The position numbers and the translations under genes were made by a program. From contig QZED01000002.1 of assembly GCA_009917405.1 (NCBI GenBank), positions 1 to 64,000 of the forward strand: a stretch of 64,000 bases of DNA, read 5' to 3'. The notes below the pieces were generated by a model, which searched no databases, was not told the DNA's origin, and worked only from the letters and a program-made list of their open reading frames with translations. The stretch is from a bacterium c-19. Lineage in GTDB: Bacteria > Bacillota_I > Bacilli_A > Erysipelotrichales > Erysipelotrichaceae. This document shows, piece by piece, positions 1-9,221 of this stretch (its first letter is position 1; every line of letters begins with the position of its first letter).

Positions 1-1889
1 GCAGTATCAGGTGTCAGTGTCGCATTCACACCACGATAGATCACAATTTCTTTTTCCACATACGCAGGCTCGTAATTATCATTTCCTGTTGCCGGATCAT
101 CATCAGCCGTCGCCCGAATCGTTACCTTGTTAAACACATTATTTCCGTTATAGATTATTTGCCCACTGTCAGAATCAATTTCAATTAAGCTTGAATAACC
201 GCCGCTTTTAGAATACGTAATCTTTGTGCCTGTATTAGGTGTAGCCGTCGCAGTTTCATTCCAAGCAGTTGCCGCATCTGTCATCGATTTTTTGGTCGTA
301 TTGGGATCATCAAAAGCTACAGACAATTTCGTTTTTTCTACTGTAAATGTTGTACACACCTTTGAATTAGAAGTTGCCGCAGTCGGATCACCGTTCGCAT
401 CCACAGCACTTACACAAAACTTATAAGTTCCTGCCTTTAAACCACCATTCACTAAATCAGGTGCATCCGTTTTGATTTTCACATTAAGTGGTGTACTGCT
501 TGAAGCATTATTAGAATCTAAACCATCAACTTCAAAGTTCAAATAAGAATTATCACCATTTGTTTCCAGTGTATATGTTAATGGAGTTACACCTGTTGGA
601 TTCACAGTAACTTTTCCTACTGCCTGACCTGCATTCACATTTTTACTGAATTCATATTCCTTACCGGCACTCGCTCCACTCTGCGGTGTTTTTGTGTAAG
701 TCAGCTTATGCGGTTCAACAATCTCTAACGGCATTAAATTAGATATCGACGAGCTTTCTACCGGCAGTTGTGAACCGGCGTCATATTCCTCATTGATTAC
801 CGCAACCTGATATTTACCTACAGCTATATTATTTAAATCAACAATATAATGATTTGTACCGCTTCTTGTATTTTCTAACATTCTGTAATGAGATATTTCT
901 GTTCCTGCCTCATTATACAGAATAACTGATATCTTATTATTTGTACCAGTATTTGCGTTTACATATAAGTCAACACTTCCGTTCTTTACAATCTTACTTA
1001 TACTTTTTGTTTTACTTTCATTTTTGATATCCTGTAAAGAAGCTGTTAATGATGATTGAATTCTTAGTTTATTAGGATTCAATTCATTATTTTTACTTAG
1101 GTTACTTGTATCTATTGAATAATTATGCCAGTTTCTGTCAGTGTAAGCAGTGTTAGCCGCAAATTCAATTTTTATCTTTTTCACAGTTCCGAACGGTCGT
1201 ATGTTTGAAACATCTGTTGTAAATCCTGAAATGTCATAATAATGTTCAAAAATGCCTATAATGCAATCATCATTTGAAACTTTGCTTCCATTAGGTAAAA
1301 GTAAGTTGAAATCATCTTTAAGAAAACCTTGTACAAAAGTAGTAATGTTGCGTTCCCATCCTATTGACACTGATTTGTCATATGCACCTCTTTCATTGAT
1401 ATAGTAAGTTATATCTTTAAAAGCTCTATCATTTTTTGATAATCCAAGTGTGCCGTTATTTTTAATTTCATTATAAGTAGGAGTAAAAAAATTCCTGTTC
1501 ATAATGGATTGTTCGGTTGTATTTAATGCTATCTTATTAATCTCATTATCAATTAAAGTGTTAGGGCATATATCTGAATACTGAAAAGTGTCGGGATTTC
1601 CGTTCACATAAGATCTTATGCACCCGATAGAATCACTGTATTTTGAAAAATTCTCTTGTATCGGCTTACTGCTCATCAACACGTAATTACCGTTATTATT
1701 GTTATTACCGATATCCCATACAATTTCCTTATTATTATATTTACCTAATACAATCTTAGCCCCTTTAGGCAATTGAAAAGTAGGTGCTGATTGTGCGTTT
1801 AATATATTTCCTATATTATCTTTTGAATACATGTATGCTATAGAAAGACTACTTAATAAGCATATAAATATTATCAAAAACTTTTTCAT
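1..1889 (-). CDS. Secreted multi-domain surface protein, C-terminus beyond the left edge
   Basis: The reading frame is open from the ATG at 1889 to position 1, giving about 629 residues of a longer protein. It begins with a short lysine pair and a hydrophobic stretch (residues about 3-20), a signal peptide. Residues about 35-200 resemble the DUF6273 type of extracellular domain (LGKYNNKEIVWDIG, then a DSIGCIRSYVNG region). The rest is beta-rich with cadherin- or Ig-like repeats (for example AGKEYEFSKNVNAGQ and LKAGTYKFCVSAVD). The start was chosen because AAGGG lies 8 bases upstream; an in-frame ATG at 1898 sits too close to it. It lies 175 bases downstream of an ECF sigma gene on the same strand, so it may be its target or operon partner. 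The cell-wall anchor, if any, is outside the window. Function unknown. Confidence 0.8.
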   Translation of the reverse strand, partial: MKKFLIIFICLLSSLSIAYMYSKDNIGNILNAQSAPTFQLPKGAKIVLGKYNNKEIVWDIGNNNNNGNYVLMSSKPIQENFSKYSDSIGCIRSYVNGNPDTFQYSDICPNTLIDNEINKIALNTTEQSIMNRNFFTPTYNEIKNNGTLGLSKNDRAFKDITYYINERGAYDKSVSIGWERNITTFVQGFLKDDFNLLLPNGSKVSNDDCIIGIFEHYYDISGFTTDVSNIRPFGTVKKIKIEFAANTAYTDRNWHNYSIDTSNLSKNNELNPNKLRIQSSLTASLQDIKNESKTKSISKIVKNGSVDLYVNANTGTNNKISVILYNEAGTEISHYRMLENTRSGTNHYIVDLNNIAVGKYQVAVINEEYDAGSQLPVESSSISNLMPLEIVEPHKLTYTKTPQSGASAGKEYEFSKNVNAGQAVGKVTVNPTGVTPLTYTLETNGDNSYLNFEVDGLDSNNASSSTPLNVKIKTDAPDLVNGGLKAGTYKFCVSAVDANGDPTAATSNSKVCTTFTVEKTKLSVAFDDPNTTKKSMTDAATAWNETATATPNTGTKITYSKSGGYSSLIEIDSDSGQIIYNGNNVFNKVTIRATADDDPATGNDNYEPAYVEKEIVIYRGVNATLTPDT

Positions 1890-2064
1890 AGATTTCATCC
1901 CTTCATTAAATTAAAGCATACTATGGGTTTAATTCAAGAGTTAGAACAATAAGCATCTATAAATGTTCAAATTATTTTCATTTTTTTAGTTTTTTTAAAC
2001 AGCAATAATAAAACAACTATAAAATAATGCGTGAAAAATATTAAAACAATGAAAAAATAAAGCT

Positions 2065-3123
2065 TTAATATACATAAGCTTCAAATAGCGCATTCCAATT
2101 ATTTTCATTTAATTTATTATAATAAATACCTCCGTATGACTTTAAGGCTTCATACAAAGGAAGTATTTCTTTCAATTCACTGTCTTTTTTCGCAGCCATT
2201 TCTACATCACAATGAGCAAAATCAATTAATGCATAATAAACATCTTCGGCTCGATCATATGTAATATTTTGATATACAATTGGGGTAAACGGATACAGCT
2301 TCATCTTTATTTCACTGTCATTATCACTAAATATATCCTGATGAAAATAAGTATAGAATCCAACTCCTGCACATACCGCAATACAGCTAGTGATCAAAAC
2401 CATTTTACCGAATGCAGTACGAATAAAAGCGATCAAACGCTCATGAAATGTTGTTGTAAGTACATTTGATTGAACTACTGAATCACTTTGATATAATGCA
2501 GCCAATGCCGGCACAAGCGCATGACCTTTAAAGGACAGCTTAATATCATTACGTCTCTCATAAGTTGCAATCATATCATTCAGCTTTACCTTCGCCATAT
2601 GAATGCGTGATTTTACCGTACCGATCGGAATATCCATTATTTGAGCAATTTCATTTAATGTATAATGCTCATAATACATCAAAACTAAAGCAGACTGCTG
2701 GTCTATAGGCAGCTGCGAAATAAAATGATCTAATAATTCCTTATCACTTTGAAAATGCATGAAATCATGCGGATTCATATCCATTCGCTCGTCCGCTGCT
2801 AGATCAACGAACACAGAATCATCCGGATCAAAGCTGATAGTTTTATTGCGTGAGAATAATCTGGTCGCTCTTGAAAATGCGATTTTATTTAACCAAACCT
2901 TGAACAGCTTTGGTTCCTTTAGCGATTTTAGGGATAGTTGTGCTTGTATAAAAGTATCTTGTACAATATCTTTCGCATCGGCCTCATTGCGTGCCAGCTT
3001 CAATGCATAATGATAGATTGAAGTAGAAAATCGTTCATACAGCTGTGCAAATGCTAACGAATCATCGTCTATTGCCCGCTGTACCAGTTCCTGTACACTC
3101 ATACTTTTATAATTTTCCTGCAT
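2065..3123 (-). CDS. ECF-type RNA polymerase sigma factor with fused membrane-anchored C-terminal domain
   Basis: Residues about 22-92 form sigma region 2 (AKDIVQDTF core) and about 130-185 form region 4, a helix-turn-helix ending IPIGTVKSRIHMAK, as in group 4 sigma factors. A usual ECF factor ends near residue 190; this one has 352 residues, with one hydrophobic helix at about 240-260 and a roughly 90-residue tail after it. By topology the tail would face outside and could act as a built-in sensor or as a substitute for a separate anti-sigma factor; no anti-sigma gene is adjacent. The GGCGGTG ribosome binding site supports the ATG at 3123. The downstream same-strand gene encodes a secreted surface protein, a reasonable regulatory target. 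The sigma identity is firm, the sensing role is inference. Confidence 0.9.
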   Translation of the reverse strand: MQENYKSMSVQELVQRAIDDDSLAFAQLYERFSTSIYHYALKLARNEADAKDIVQDTFIQAQLSLKSLKEPKLFKVWLNKIAFSRATRLFSRNKTISFDPDDSVFVDLAADERMDMNPHDFMHFQSDKELLDHFISQLPIDQQSALVLMYYEHYTLNEIAQIMDIPIGTVKSRIHMAKVKLNDMIATYERRNDIKLSFKGHALVPALAALYQSDSVVQSNVLTTTFHERLIAFIRTAFGKMVLITSCIAVCAGVGFYTYFHQDIFSDNDSEIKMKLYPFTPIVYQNITYDRAEDVYYALIDFAHCDVEMAAKKDSELKEILPLYEALKSYGGIYYNKLNENNWNALFEAYVY

Positions 3124-3426
3124 AATTACACCGCCTTTATTTTACTTTAGCATAATTATTACAGAAAAGAAAGTGCTTTTTTATAAAAAATCGCATATTT
3201 TTTATAATTTGATCTTTAAATAGCAGCTAAATATAGTAAATGTAGGAAATAACAACGGTAAAAAAAGACAAGATATTTATCTTGTCAGGTAATTCAATGA
3301 AATTTAACTGCTGGATGCGATATATAAAGCATGTATTTATTTACAATCATAAATCATGAACTTAATTCTTCACTTAATGATACGAATAAGTCCAAATAAA
3401 TATACAGAAAATATTTATTGAAATTA
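3124..3426. other. Intergenic region without a gene
   Basis: No convincing reading frame is seen on either strand. It holds the terminator of the cation efflux gene and, next to 3123, the promoter region of the sigma factor gene, in which no clear consensus promoter could be assigned. Confidence 0.5.
3260..3286 (-). terminator. Rho-independent terminator of the cation efflux gene
   Basis: Perfect 8-bp stem GACAAGAT/ATCTTGTC with a 4-base loop, followed on the minus strand by seven T. Confidence 0.8.
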
Positions 3427-4611
3427 TTATTTAGCTTCTTTAATATCACTTGTATAAGCACGATCAAATGTAACAACGACATAATACGTTTTTTCGAGCT
3501 GTGCAACATTTGCTTTAATAGCATCTAAGATCGCTGCATTACTCAAGGTTACCTTATGCGGCACTAAGCAGTCAAAGATTAAGTTAGTATGTGTATTTCC
3601 TCTAACCATACGGAAATCATGAATAGACAATAACGGATCAATCGTCACAATCATCTGTTTTACATAATTGCGCATTTCGTTTATTTCTTCATCATCTACA
3701 TCAATCGGATCCATATGAATGACCATTTGGACACCGAGCTTTTCCTGAATTTCACGTTCCATATTGTCGATCATATCATGAGAAACAAAAATATCCTCAT
3801 TGCCCGATACCTCTACATGAACAGAGCCGAAGCGTTTTTGCGCACCGTAATCATGGATCATCAAGTCATGGATACCCAATACACCCTCATGCCCTTTCAA
3901 CAGTTGTACAATCTTGTTGACATCCTCTTGATTCGGGGAGCTGCCGAGCAATCGATCAAGCGTTTCTTTGACAATTTTTGCGCCCGTCATGATAATAAAA
4001 AATGCGACTGCGATTCCCATATAGCCATCTAAATTAAAATGAATCAACGGTGAAATACAGGTAGATGCCAATACCGCACCGGTAGCCAAACAATCAGAGA
4101 TCGAATCAGCCGCTGTCGCTTCCATTACGGTACTATTTAAAAGTTTTCCGTAATGTCTATTGTAAGAAAACATCCAAAATTTTACAACAATCGATACTGT
4201 TAAAATAATCACCGGAATAACAGAAAAGGTAATTGCTCCCGGATTTATAATTTTATCGACGGAACTGCTTACAAGCTCAATTCCCAAAAATAAGATCAGA
4301 ACCGCTACAAGCATGCTTGCGATGTATTCATAACGCGCATGTCCGAACGGATGTTCTTCATCAGCCGGTTTGCTGGCAAGCTTGAAGCTGATTAATGAAA
4401 TCAGGGAACTTCCTGCATCGGATAAATTATTAATTGCATCGGCACTGATTGATACACTGTTGACAATCGCCGCTACAATAAACTTTCCCAAACATAGAAA
4501 CACGTTGCATAAAATACCGATTGTACTTGTTAGATTGCCGTATTTTTCTCTTACCTTGGAATTTTGAATATCTTGATAATCAGGAATAAAATGTGATATT
4601 AAAAAACGCAT
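3427..4611 (-). CDS. Cation diffusion facilitator (CDF) family metal exporter
   Basis: A proton-coupled exporter of divalent metal ions in the cytoplasmic membrane. The 394-residue protein has the CDF plan: about six membrane helices over residues 28-220 and a cytosolic metal-binding domain after about 225. Visible family features are the second-helix motif D58-AINNLSD65, the HPFGHARYEY loop (residues 87-96) and a DxxxD pair (D169, D173) in the fifth helix. The start at 4611 (MRFLISHF) was chosen because GAGGTG lies 7 bases upstream; a longer frame to 4638 lacks a site. The metal (Zn, Mn, Fe or Co) cannot be read from the sequence. It has a private terminator and appears monocistronic. The C-terminal extension beyond the first cytosolic domain is longer than in FieF. 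Confidence 0.9.
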   Translation of the reverse strand: MRFLISHFIPDYQDIQNSKVREKYGNLTSTIGILCNVFLCLGKFIVAAIVNSVSISADAINNLSDAGSSLISLISFKLASKPADEEHPFGHARYEYIASMLVAVLILFLGIELVSSSVDKIINPGAITFSVIPVIILTVSIVVKFWMFSYNRHYGKLLNSTVMEATAADSISDCLATGAVLASTCISPLIHFNLDGYMGIAVAFFIIMTGAKIVKETLDRLLGSSPNQEDVNKIVQLLKGHEGVLGIHDLMIHDYGAQKRFGSVHVEVSGNEDIFVSHDMIDNMEREIQEKLGVQMVIHMDPIDVDDEEINEMRNYVKQMIVTIDPLLSIHDFRMVRGNTHTNLIFDCLVPHKVTLSNAAILDAIKANVAQLEKTYYVVVTFDRAYTSDIKEAK

Positions 4612-4668
4612 ATAAATACACCTCGCATATTTAATCATTTTATCATAAATTATAGCTTGAAAAAAGAT

Positions 4669-4680
4669 TTTTCATGAAAA
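4669..4680. promoter_or_regulatory. Perfect palindrome TTTTCATGAAAA before the YlbJ-like gene
   Basis: A 12-bp perfect palindrome lies about 35 bases upstream of the 4716 start, next to a possible -35 TTGAAA at 4658. The same core recurs upstream of the IS607-like gene at 9234-9247. An operator role is inference. Confidence 0.35.
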
Positions 4681-4715
4681 TTACGTTAATATCATATGTT
4701 ATATCAGGTGATATC

Positions 4716-5621
4716 ATGAAAAAACGACTGTTTCAATGTTTACTTTTAGCAATATTTTTTTATTTATTGTGGAACGGCAAAATCAATTTTGAAAAAAGCA
4801 GTGAAGCTTTAACATTATGGTTTGAAACATTAGTACCGTCCATGTTTTGTGTGCTTGTACTAGTAAGAGTGATCTTTACCTACGGCGGACTTCAATTATT
4901 AGCGAAGCCGTTTGCCTGCCTCTTCAGCAAGTTGTTAAATATTGACAAAGACAGCTTTGTATATGTGATCGCAATGATGTTGTTAGGATTTCCCGCAGGT
5001 GCTGCCTTCATAAACGGAGAAGTAAAAAACGGAAACCTGAGCAAAGCCGAAGCAAGACGCTTATTATATACTTGTTCTTTTGCGACACCCGGCTTTATTT
5101 TAATGACTTTGGGAAATGTGCTTTTTCATGATACAAGAATCGGTATCTATTTATTTCTAATTCAGATCGGTAGCGGATTGATGCTGTTGATATTGAGCCG
5201 CAATCAGCCGATTCGCGCGAAAACAATTCAGCGTGAGCATCATTTAATGTTTGCCGATGTTTTGGCAAAAGCAATCAAAGACAGCGGAATGACTTTGTAT
5301 ATGATGGGCGGCTATTTAATGCTTTGTATGAGTGTAGTTTCGTTAATCACTCAATATTTACCACACCCTCTTGCGATGGCATTAAATGTGATTTCAGAAT
5401 TTTCCTCCGGCTGTATCCGACTGTATCAGCTTCCTCTTACATCGGAACAGTTGTTAATACTCATCAGTATGTTACTGTCCTTTGGCGGTCTGTGTGTGCA
5501 TATGCAGGTCATCTGTATGAGTGAAGAAGCTGCGCCCATATATCGCAAATACATCAGCTTTCGGTTATTGCAGGTATTACTCAGCGCGCTTTTGTGTTCA
5601 CTGACATTGATGCTTTTCTGA
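4716..5621 (+). CDS. YlbJ-like integral membrane protein
   Basis: A 301-residue protein of about eight hydrophobic helices matching the YlbJ / nucleoside-recognition (Gate) membrane family. Recognisable features are FETLVPSMFCVLVLVRV, the LGFPAGAAFINGEVKNG loop and LLYTCSFATPGFIL. In sporulating Bacillota YlbJ is needed for spore formation; what it transports is not established, and no sporulation genes are near it here. The ATG at 4716 was taken because AGGTG precedes it; a frame extending to 4674 has no site. It is transcribed divergently from the metal exporter, and the next gene (RluA family) starts 72 bases downstream with its own strong ribosome binding site. Function remains open. Confidence 0.75.
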   Translation: MKKRLFQCLLLAIFFYLLWNGKINFEKSSEALTLWFETLVPSMFCVLVLVRVIFTYGGLQLLAKPFACLFSKLLNIDKDSFVYVIAMMLLGFPAGAAFINGEVKNGNLSKAEARRLLYTCSFATPGFILMTLGNVLFHDTRIGIYLFLIQIGSGLMLLILSRNQPIRAKTIQREHHLMFADVLAKAIKDSGMTLYMMGGYLMLCMSVVSLITQYLPHPLAMALNVISEFSSGCIRLYQLPLTSEQLLILISMLLSFGGLCVHMQVICMSEEAAPIYRKYISFRLLQVLLSALLCSLTLMLF

Positions 5622-5693
5622 TAGTATTCATTTTAAAGAATTCTTGCACATTCACTGAAAATCGCTTATCATATAGGAAATAAAGGAGCCTAT

Positions 5694-6614
5694 ATGAAAC
5701 CATTTTCCCTAAGCTATGATGTGAAAAACAAATGCCTCAGCTTTGTAATTCAGCAGGACATCAATGTAGATGAGCTGTTGTGTCATTTTCATATCGGACG
5801 AAAACAGCGTTATTTTTATTATCAACAACGACTGATTCAAAAAAATGATGCGATTATCACGCAGTCCTGCCGCTGTCAAAAAGCCGATATTATTAAAATC
5901 CATTGTATGCATGAGGACTATACAAAGCTTAAAGAATGGGATCAGCCGTTAGATGTTTGTTATGAAGACGAAGTCTGTCTGATTGTAAATAAGCCGAGTG
6001 GTATTTTGGTACACAGTGACGGAAACAATCAAAAACATACGCTTCATAATATTGTACAGGCTTATTACAACCGCCATGAAATCGACGTGCCAGTGCGTGC
6101 CATACATCGCTTAGACATGGATACAAGCGGACTGTTGTTTTATTGTAAGCTGCCGTTTTTTCAAGCCTATTTTGATGCATTGCTTGAAACAAAGCAGATT
6201 GCCCGTGTTTATTATGCATGGGCAGAGGGAGTCATTCAAAAGCCGATCACAATTGAAAAAGCGATCGCAAGAGATCGCCATCAAAATAAAATGCGAGTTT
6301 CAAACAAAGGCGCGAGTGCCGAAACGAAAGTTGTACCGCTTTTGCATCATCAAAACTGCACCTTTGTAGAATGCCATTTAAAAAGCGGACGCACGCATCA
6401 AATCAGAGTGCATCTGTCATCAATTCATCATCCGTTGTTATCCGATCTGCTCTACGGACACATGCATCCTCAGGCAAAGCGTTTGGCTCTCCACGCAGGA
6501 AAGCTGCAATTTACACATCCGATTACAAATAAAACGATCTGTGTCAGTTGTCCGCTGCCGCAGGATATGCCTTATTTAAACATCAGCCGACAAGCACAAT
6601 TAAAGATCGGATAG
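5694..6614 (+). CDS. RluA-family pseudouridine synthase
   Basis: Converts specific uridines of rRNA or tRNA to pseudouridine. The catalytic motif HRLDMDTSG is at residues 138-146 with D141 the nucleophile; the later GRTHQIRVHL motif is also present. Residues about 20-75 look like a degenerate S4 RNA-binding domain, as in RluD and its Bacillus paralogues. The 306-residue length is normal. AAAGGAG directly before the ATG fixes the start. The 3' end overlaps the convergent mnmM gene by 15 bases. The target uridine cannot be decided from the sequence. Confidence 0.93.
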   Translation: MKPFSLSYDVKNKCLSFVIQQDINVDELLCHFHIGRKQRYFYYQQRLIQKNDAIITQSCRCQKADIIKIHCMHEDYTKLKEWDQPLDVCYEDEVCLIVNKPSGILVHSDGNNQKHTLHNIVQAYYNRHEIDVPVRAIHRLDMDTSGLLFYCKLPFFQAYFDALLETKQIARVYYAWAEGVIQKPITIEKAIARDRHQNKMRVSNKGASAETKVVPLLHHQNCTFVECHLKSGRTHQIRVHLSSIHHPLLSDLLYGHMHPQAKRLALHAGKLQFTHPITNKTICVSCPLPQDMPYLNISRQAQLKIG

Positions 6615-7148
6615 CTTTTCAACGGCAAACAGAAACGGCGCATGCGGTTTATTCATCATCGTGATTTTCATAATCCGAGCCGTATAAGCATCCAATGATT
6701 CACACCATTTCGTGATCATTGCCGCTTCCTTTGCCCCCTGTGCATGTCCTGGGTAACAAACCAATATTAACAAAGCGTGTTTTTTACATAATCTGAATGC
6801 TTTTTTGACTGCACTTAAGCTTATTTCAGCATCGGTCGTAATCGTAGTTGATCCGTTCGGCAAATAGCCGAAATTAAATATAGCGGCATCTAATTTATCT
6901 TGTATGTATCGGTCCATAGAAAGATGATTATCCAGAATGAGTCGAACATTTGCCGTATCGTTCAGTAATTTCTTTGTTTGTGTCAGCGCTTCTTCTTGAA
7001 TATCAAAAGCATAAACCGTTCCGGCAGTTGCCCGCTCAGCAAAAAAACGCGTATCATAACCGTTTCCCATTGTAAAATCAGCACATATAGCCGTCTTATG
7101 CACATAGGAGCTTAACAGCTCATGCGCCATATCTGTAATCTTTTTCAT
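6600..7148 (-). CDS. mnmM: tRNA methyltransferase MnmM (YtqB family)
   Basis: A small class I SAM-dependent methyltransferase of the YtqB family, which in Bacillus methylates the aminomethyl group at the wobble uridine of tRNA to give mnm5s2U. The 182 residues contain the SAM-binding motif DFTMGNGYDTRFFAE (about 24-38), the acidic strand end AFDIQEEAL, and the family marks FNFGYLPNG and CYPGHAQG, plus the closing NKPHAPFLFAVEK. Length is typical. It converges on the RluA-family gene with a 15-base overlap and is divergent from cca, so three RNA-modification genes sit side by side. The start at 7148 is preceded by AAAGGA. Confidence 0.88.
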   Translation of the reverse strand: MKKITDMAHELLSSYVHKTAICADFTMGNGYDTRFFAERATAGTVYAFDIQEEALTQTKKLLNDTANVRLILDNHLSMDRYIQDKLDAAIFNFGYLPNGSTTITTDAEISLSAVKKAFRLCKKHALLILVCYPGHAQGAKEAAMITKWCESLDAYTARIMKITMMNKPHAPFLFAVEKLSDL

Positions 7149-7228
7149 AATATCTTTCCTTTATCCACTTAATCATTATATAATAAGGGCAGAATTAACA
7201 CAATAAAAGCATGAAAAGAGGTGATGAT

Positions 7229-8572
7229 TTGTACGAATTACCACAACAAGTACGCTGGCTGCTTCAGCAATTTAAAGCTGCTTCACATTCCTGTTATTTA
7301 GTCGGCGGATGTGTACGTGATTTCCTATCGGGACGAGATGTTCATGACTATGATTTTGCGACTGATGCACTGCCTGAAGAAATGATTCATTTTTTATCCG
7401 AACAGCCGTGTCAATTGATTGATACAGGAATAAAATATGGTACTTTAATCATCATTTATCGATCGCTGCGAATGGAAGTTACTACATATCGAACAGAACA
7501 GGCTTATTATAACCATCGCATGCCGAAGCATTTTCACTTTACCGATGATCTCACAGCCGATTTAGCACGTCGTGATTTCACAATTAATGCGATAGCATAT
7601 CATCCTGATATTGGACTCATTGATCCTTTTCACGGTCAAGCAGATTTACATAAGCAGATTATTCGATGTGTCGGAAACAGTGAACAGCGCATGCAGGAAG
7701 ATGCTTTGCGTATTCTTCGGGCAATCCGCTTTCATTTTACGCTTAATTTTTCACTCGATCCTGCATGTGAAGCAGCCGTAATAAAAAACGCTTCATTGTT
7801 AAAGCATATTTCTCAAGAGCGCATTCAGGCAGAATTTCAGAAAATGTTAATGAGCGACACGTTGGATCTTTTACACAAGCTGCGTAGCTTTCAAGTATTG
7901 TCATACATTGTCCCCGGCATCCGTGAAATTGTGCATATTACTCAAGAAAGCAAGTGGCACTGTTATGATGTGTTTACACACACCGATATTGCTTTAAACA
8001 ACACTTCCGGTTTTTCCTTAATCGAGAAACTGGCAGTCGTATTTCATGATTTCGGCAAGGCACATTGTAAACACCTTGATTCACAAGGAAATGCACATTT
8101 TCCTAATCATCAAGCAGAAAGCTGTTATATGGCAAAGCAAGCATTATATGAAATGAAATATCCCAAGCAGATGATTCAAGAAATTGTGCAGTTGATTGCC
8201 CTTCATGATGATTATATAAAGGCAGATGAAATTTATTTGCGGAGATTACTGGCAAAGCTCGATATGAATTATGAAACAGCCTTTTCCTTAATTCGCATTC
8301 AATATGCAGATGCCTGTGCCAAAAATCCTGTTTATGCCGAAAACCAGCTTCAGATCTTACGACAGTCTCAAAAATTGCTTCATAAGATAAAACAATCCGG
8401 CTTTTCAATCAAACGCAGCGATTTAGCAGTAAACGGAAATGATATGATCAAATTAGGATACCGCGGACATGAAATTAAAGAAGTGCTGGATTGGCTGTAT
8501 GAACAGGTCATAGATCAATGTGTAAACAATCAAAAGAATGCGCTCTTAACGCATTTAAAACTTAAAAAATAG
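7229..8572 (+). CDS. cca: CCA tRNA nucleotidyltransferase with HD domain
   Basis: Adds or repairs the 3' CCA end of tRNA. The N-terminal half is the class II nucleotidyltransferase head: GGCVRD at residues 26-31 and the metal-binding D40-Y-D42, followed by the RRDFTINA motif and the EDALRILRAIRF motif. The C-terminal half carries an HD-type domain (VFHDFGKA) like that in E. coli CCA, which has phosphatase and phosphodiesterase activity. TTG at 7229 is proposed as the start because AGAGGTG lies 5 bases before it; an ATG at 7211 is in frame but has no site. The protein is about 447 residues. Ends in a hairpin terminator shared with the opposite gene. Confidence 0.93.
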   Translation: MYELPQQVRWLLQQFKAASHSCYLVGGCVRDFLSGRDVHDYDFATDALPEEMIHFLSEQPCQLIDTGIKYGTLIIIYRSLRMEVTTYRTEQAYYNHRMPKHFHFTDDLTADLARRDFTINAIAYHPDIGLIDPFHGQADLHKQIIRCVGNSEQRMQEDALRILRAIRFHFTLNFSLDPACEAAVIKNASLLKHISQERIQAEFQKMLMSDTLDLLHKLRSFQVLSYIVPGIREIVHITQESKWHCYDVFTHTDIALNNTSGFSLIEKLAVVFHDFGKAHCKHLDSQGNAHFPNHQAESCYMAKQALYEMKYPKQMIQEIVQLIALHDDYIKADEIYLRRLLAKLDMNYETAFSLIRIQYADACAKNPVYAENQLQILRQSQKLLHKIKQSGFSIKRSDLAVNGNDMIKLGYRGHEIKEVLDWLYEQVIDQCVNNQKNALLTHLKLKK

Positions 8573-8578
8573 AGTTAA

Positions 8579-8600
8579 AAAAGATGCCTTGGCATCTTTT
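8579..8600. terminator. Bidirectional terminator between cca and the IS607-like gene
   Basis: AAAAGATGCC/GGCATCTTTT, a perfect 10-bp stem with a 2-base centre and A/T tracts on both sides, suited to both converging genes. Confidence 0.8.
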
Positions 8601-8601
8601 A

Positions 8602-9192
8602 TTATTGCGCAATAAATTCACGAATTTTTCTTTTTGCCTTATCGGCTCTTTTACCTTCAAAATCATAATTGAAAAACTTAATAATAGAAGCGATATCACT
8701 GCAATAGTCATCACTGTCCACAATATCCTCCATATACTCTACATCACAGCCGTTTGCTTTGCATATCGTCTCGATCAGTTCATAACCGTATCGAACAAGT
8801 GAATCACGGCGCACGGCAATCAGCTTCGCTACCTTATGTTCCAAAACCAAGGAAAGCACCTCACTCAATCCTTTGCGCTTATAATCCAAACCGCTTCCGA
8901 CCTCAGAAATAATTTGATAATTCCAATCCTGATCATCCATATATTCCTTTAATAACTGTACTTGACGTTCAAGCTCATAAGACCTGCTTTTGCGATTAAC
9001 ACGGCAAAATCCGATAACCAAGCGATCTTCATTTTTAATGAATTGATCTAGTTGTTCCTTAGAATACAGCTTTCTTCCATTTTCATTTACGACTGCCGGT
9101 TTTAAGGTACCGTTGCGATCCCAATTACGCAAAGTTTGAGAACTTTTACCGATCAGATTCGCAAACTCCCCGATTCGATAATAATTTGCCAT
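8602..9192 (-). CDS. IS607-type serine recombinase (TnpA-like), active site degenerate; probable DNA-binding relic
   Basis: The 196-residue protein has the two-part plan of IS607 transposases: an N-terminal MerR-like helix-turn-helix (residues 1-55, RIGEFANLIGKSSQTLRNW) and a serine recombinase fold (57-196; ELERQVQLLKEY, VGSGLDYKRKGL, GKRADKAK). Three key positions differ from active relatives. The catalytic serine of the usual RVSS motif is Asn66 (RVNRKS), the first arginine of the DRLxR motif is Ser131 (RDSLVRYG), and the FSxRL arginine is Asp177 (FNYDFEG). Everything else is intact and uninterrupted. No tnpB and no insertion ends are seen. It is therefore probably not an active transposase but a retained DNA-binding protein; this is inference. 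ATG at 9192 has AAAGGGG upstream. Confidence 0.85.
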   Translation of the reverse strand: MANYYRIGEFANLIGKSSQTLRNWDRNGTLKPAVVNENGRKLYSKEQLDQFIKNEDRLVIGFCRVNRKSRSYELERQVQLLKEYMDDQDWNYQIISEVGSGLDYKRKGLSEVLSLVLEHKVAKLIAVRRDSLVRYGYELIETICKANGCDVEYMEDIVDSDDYCSDIASIIKFFNYDFEGKRADKAKRKIREFIAQ

Positions 9193-9221
9193 AATGACCC
9201 CTTTCATGGTAACTTCTACAT

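Noticed and set aside
226-426. 66-codon plus-strand frame within the surface protein gene
   Set aside because: It is antisense to a continuous minus-strand coding frame and has no ribosome binding site.
8602-9192. An intact, active IS607 insertion sequence
   Set aside because: Active-site residues are replaced, there is no tnpB, and no element ends were found.
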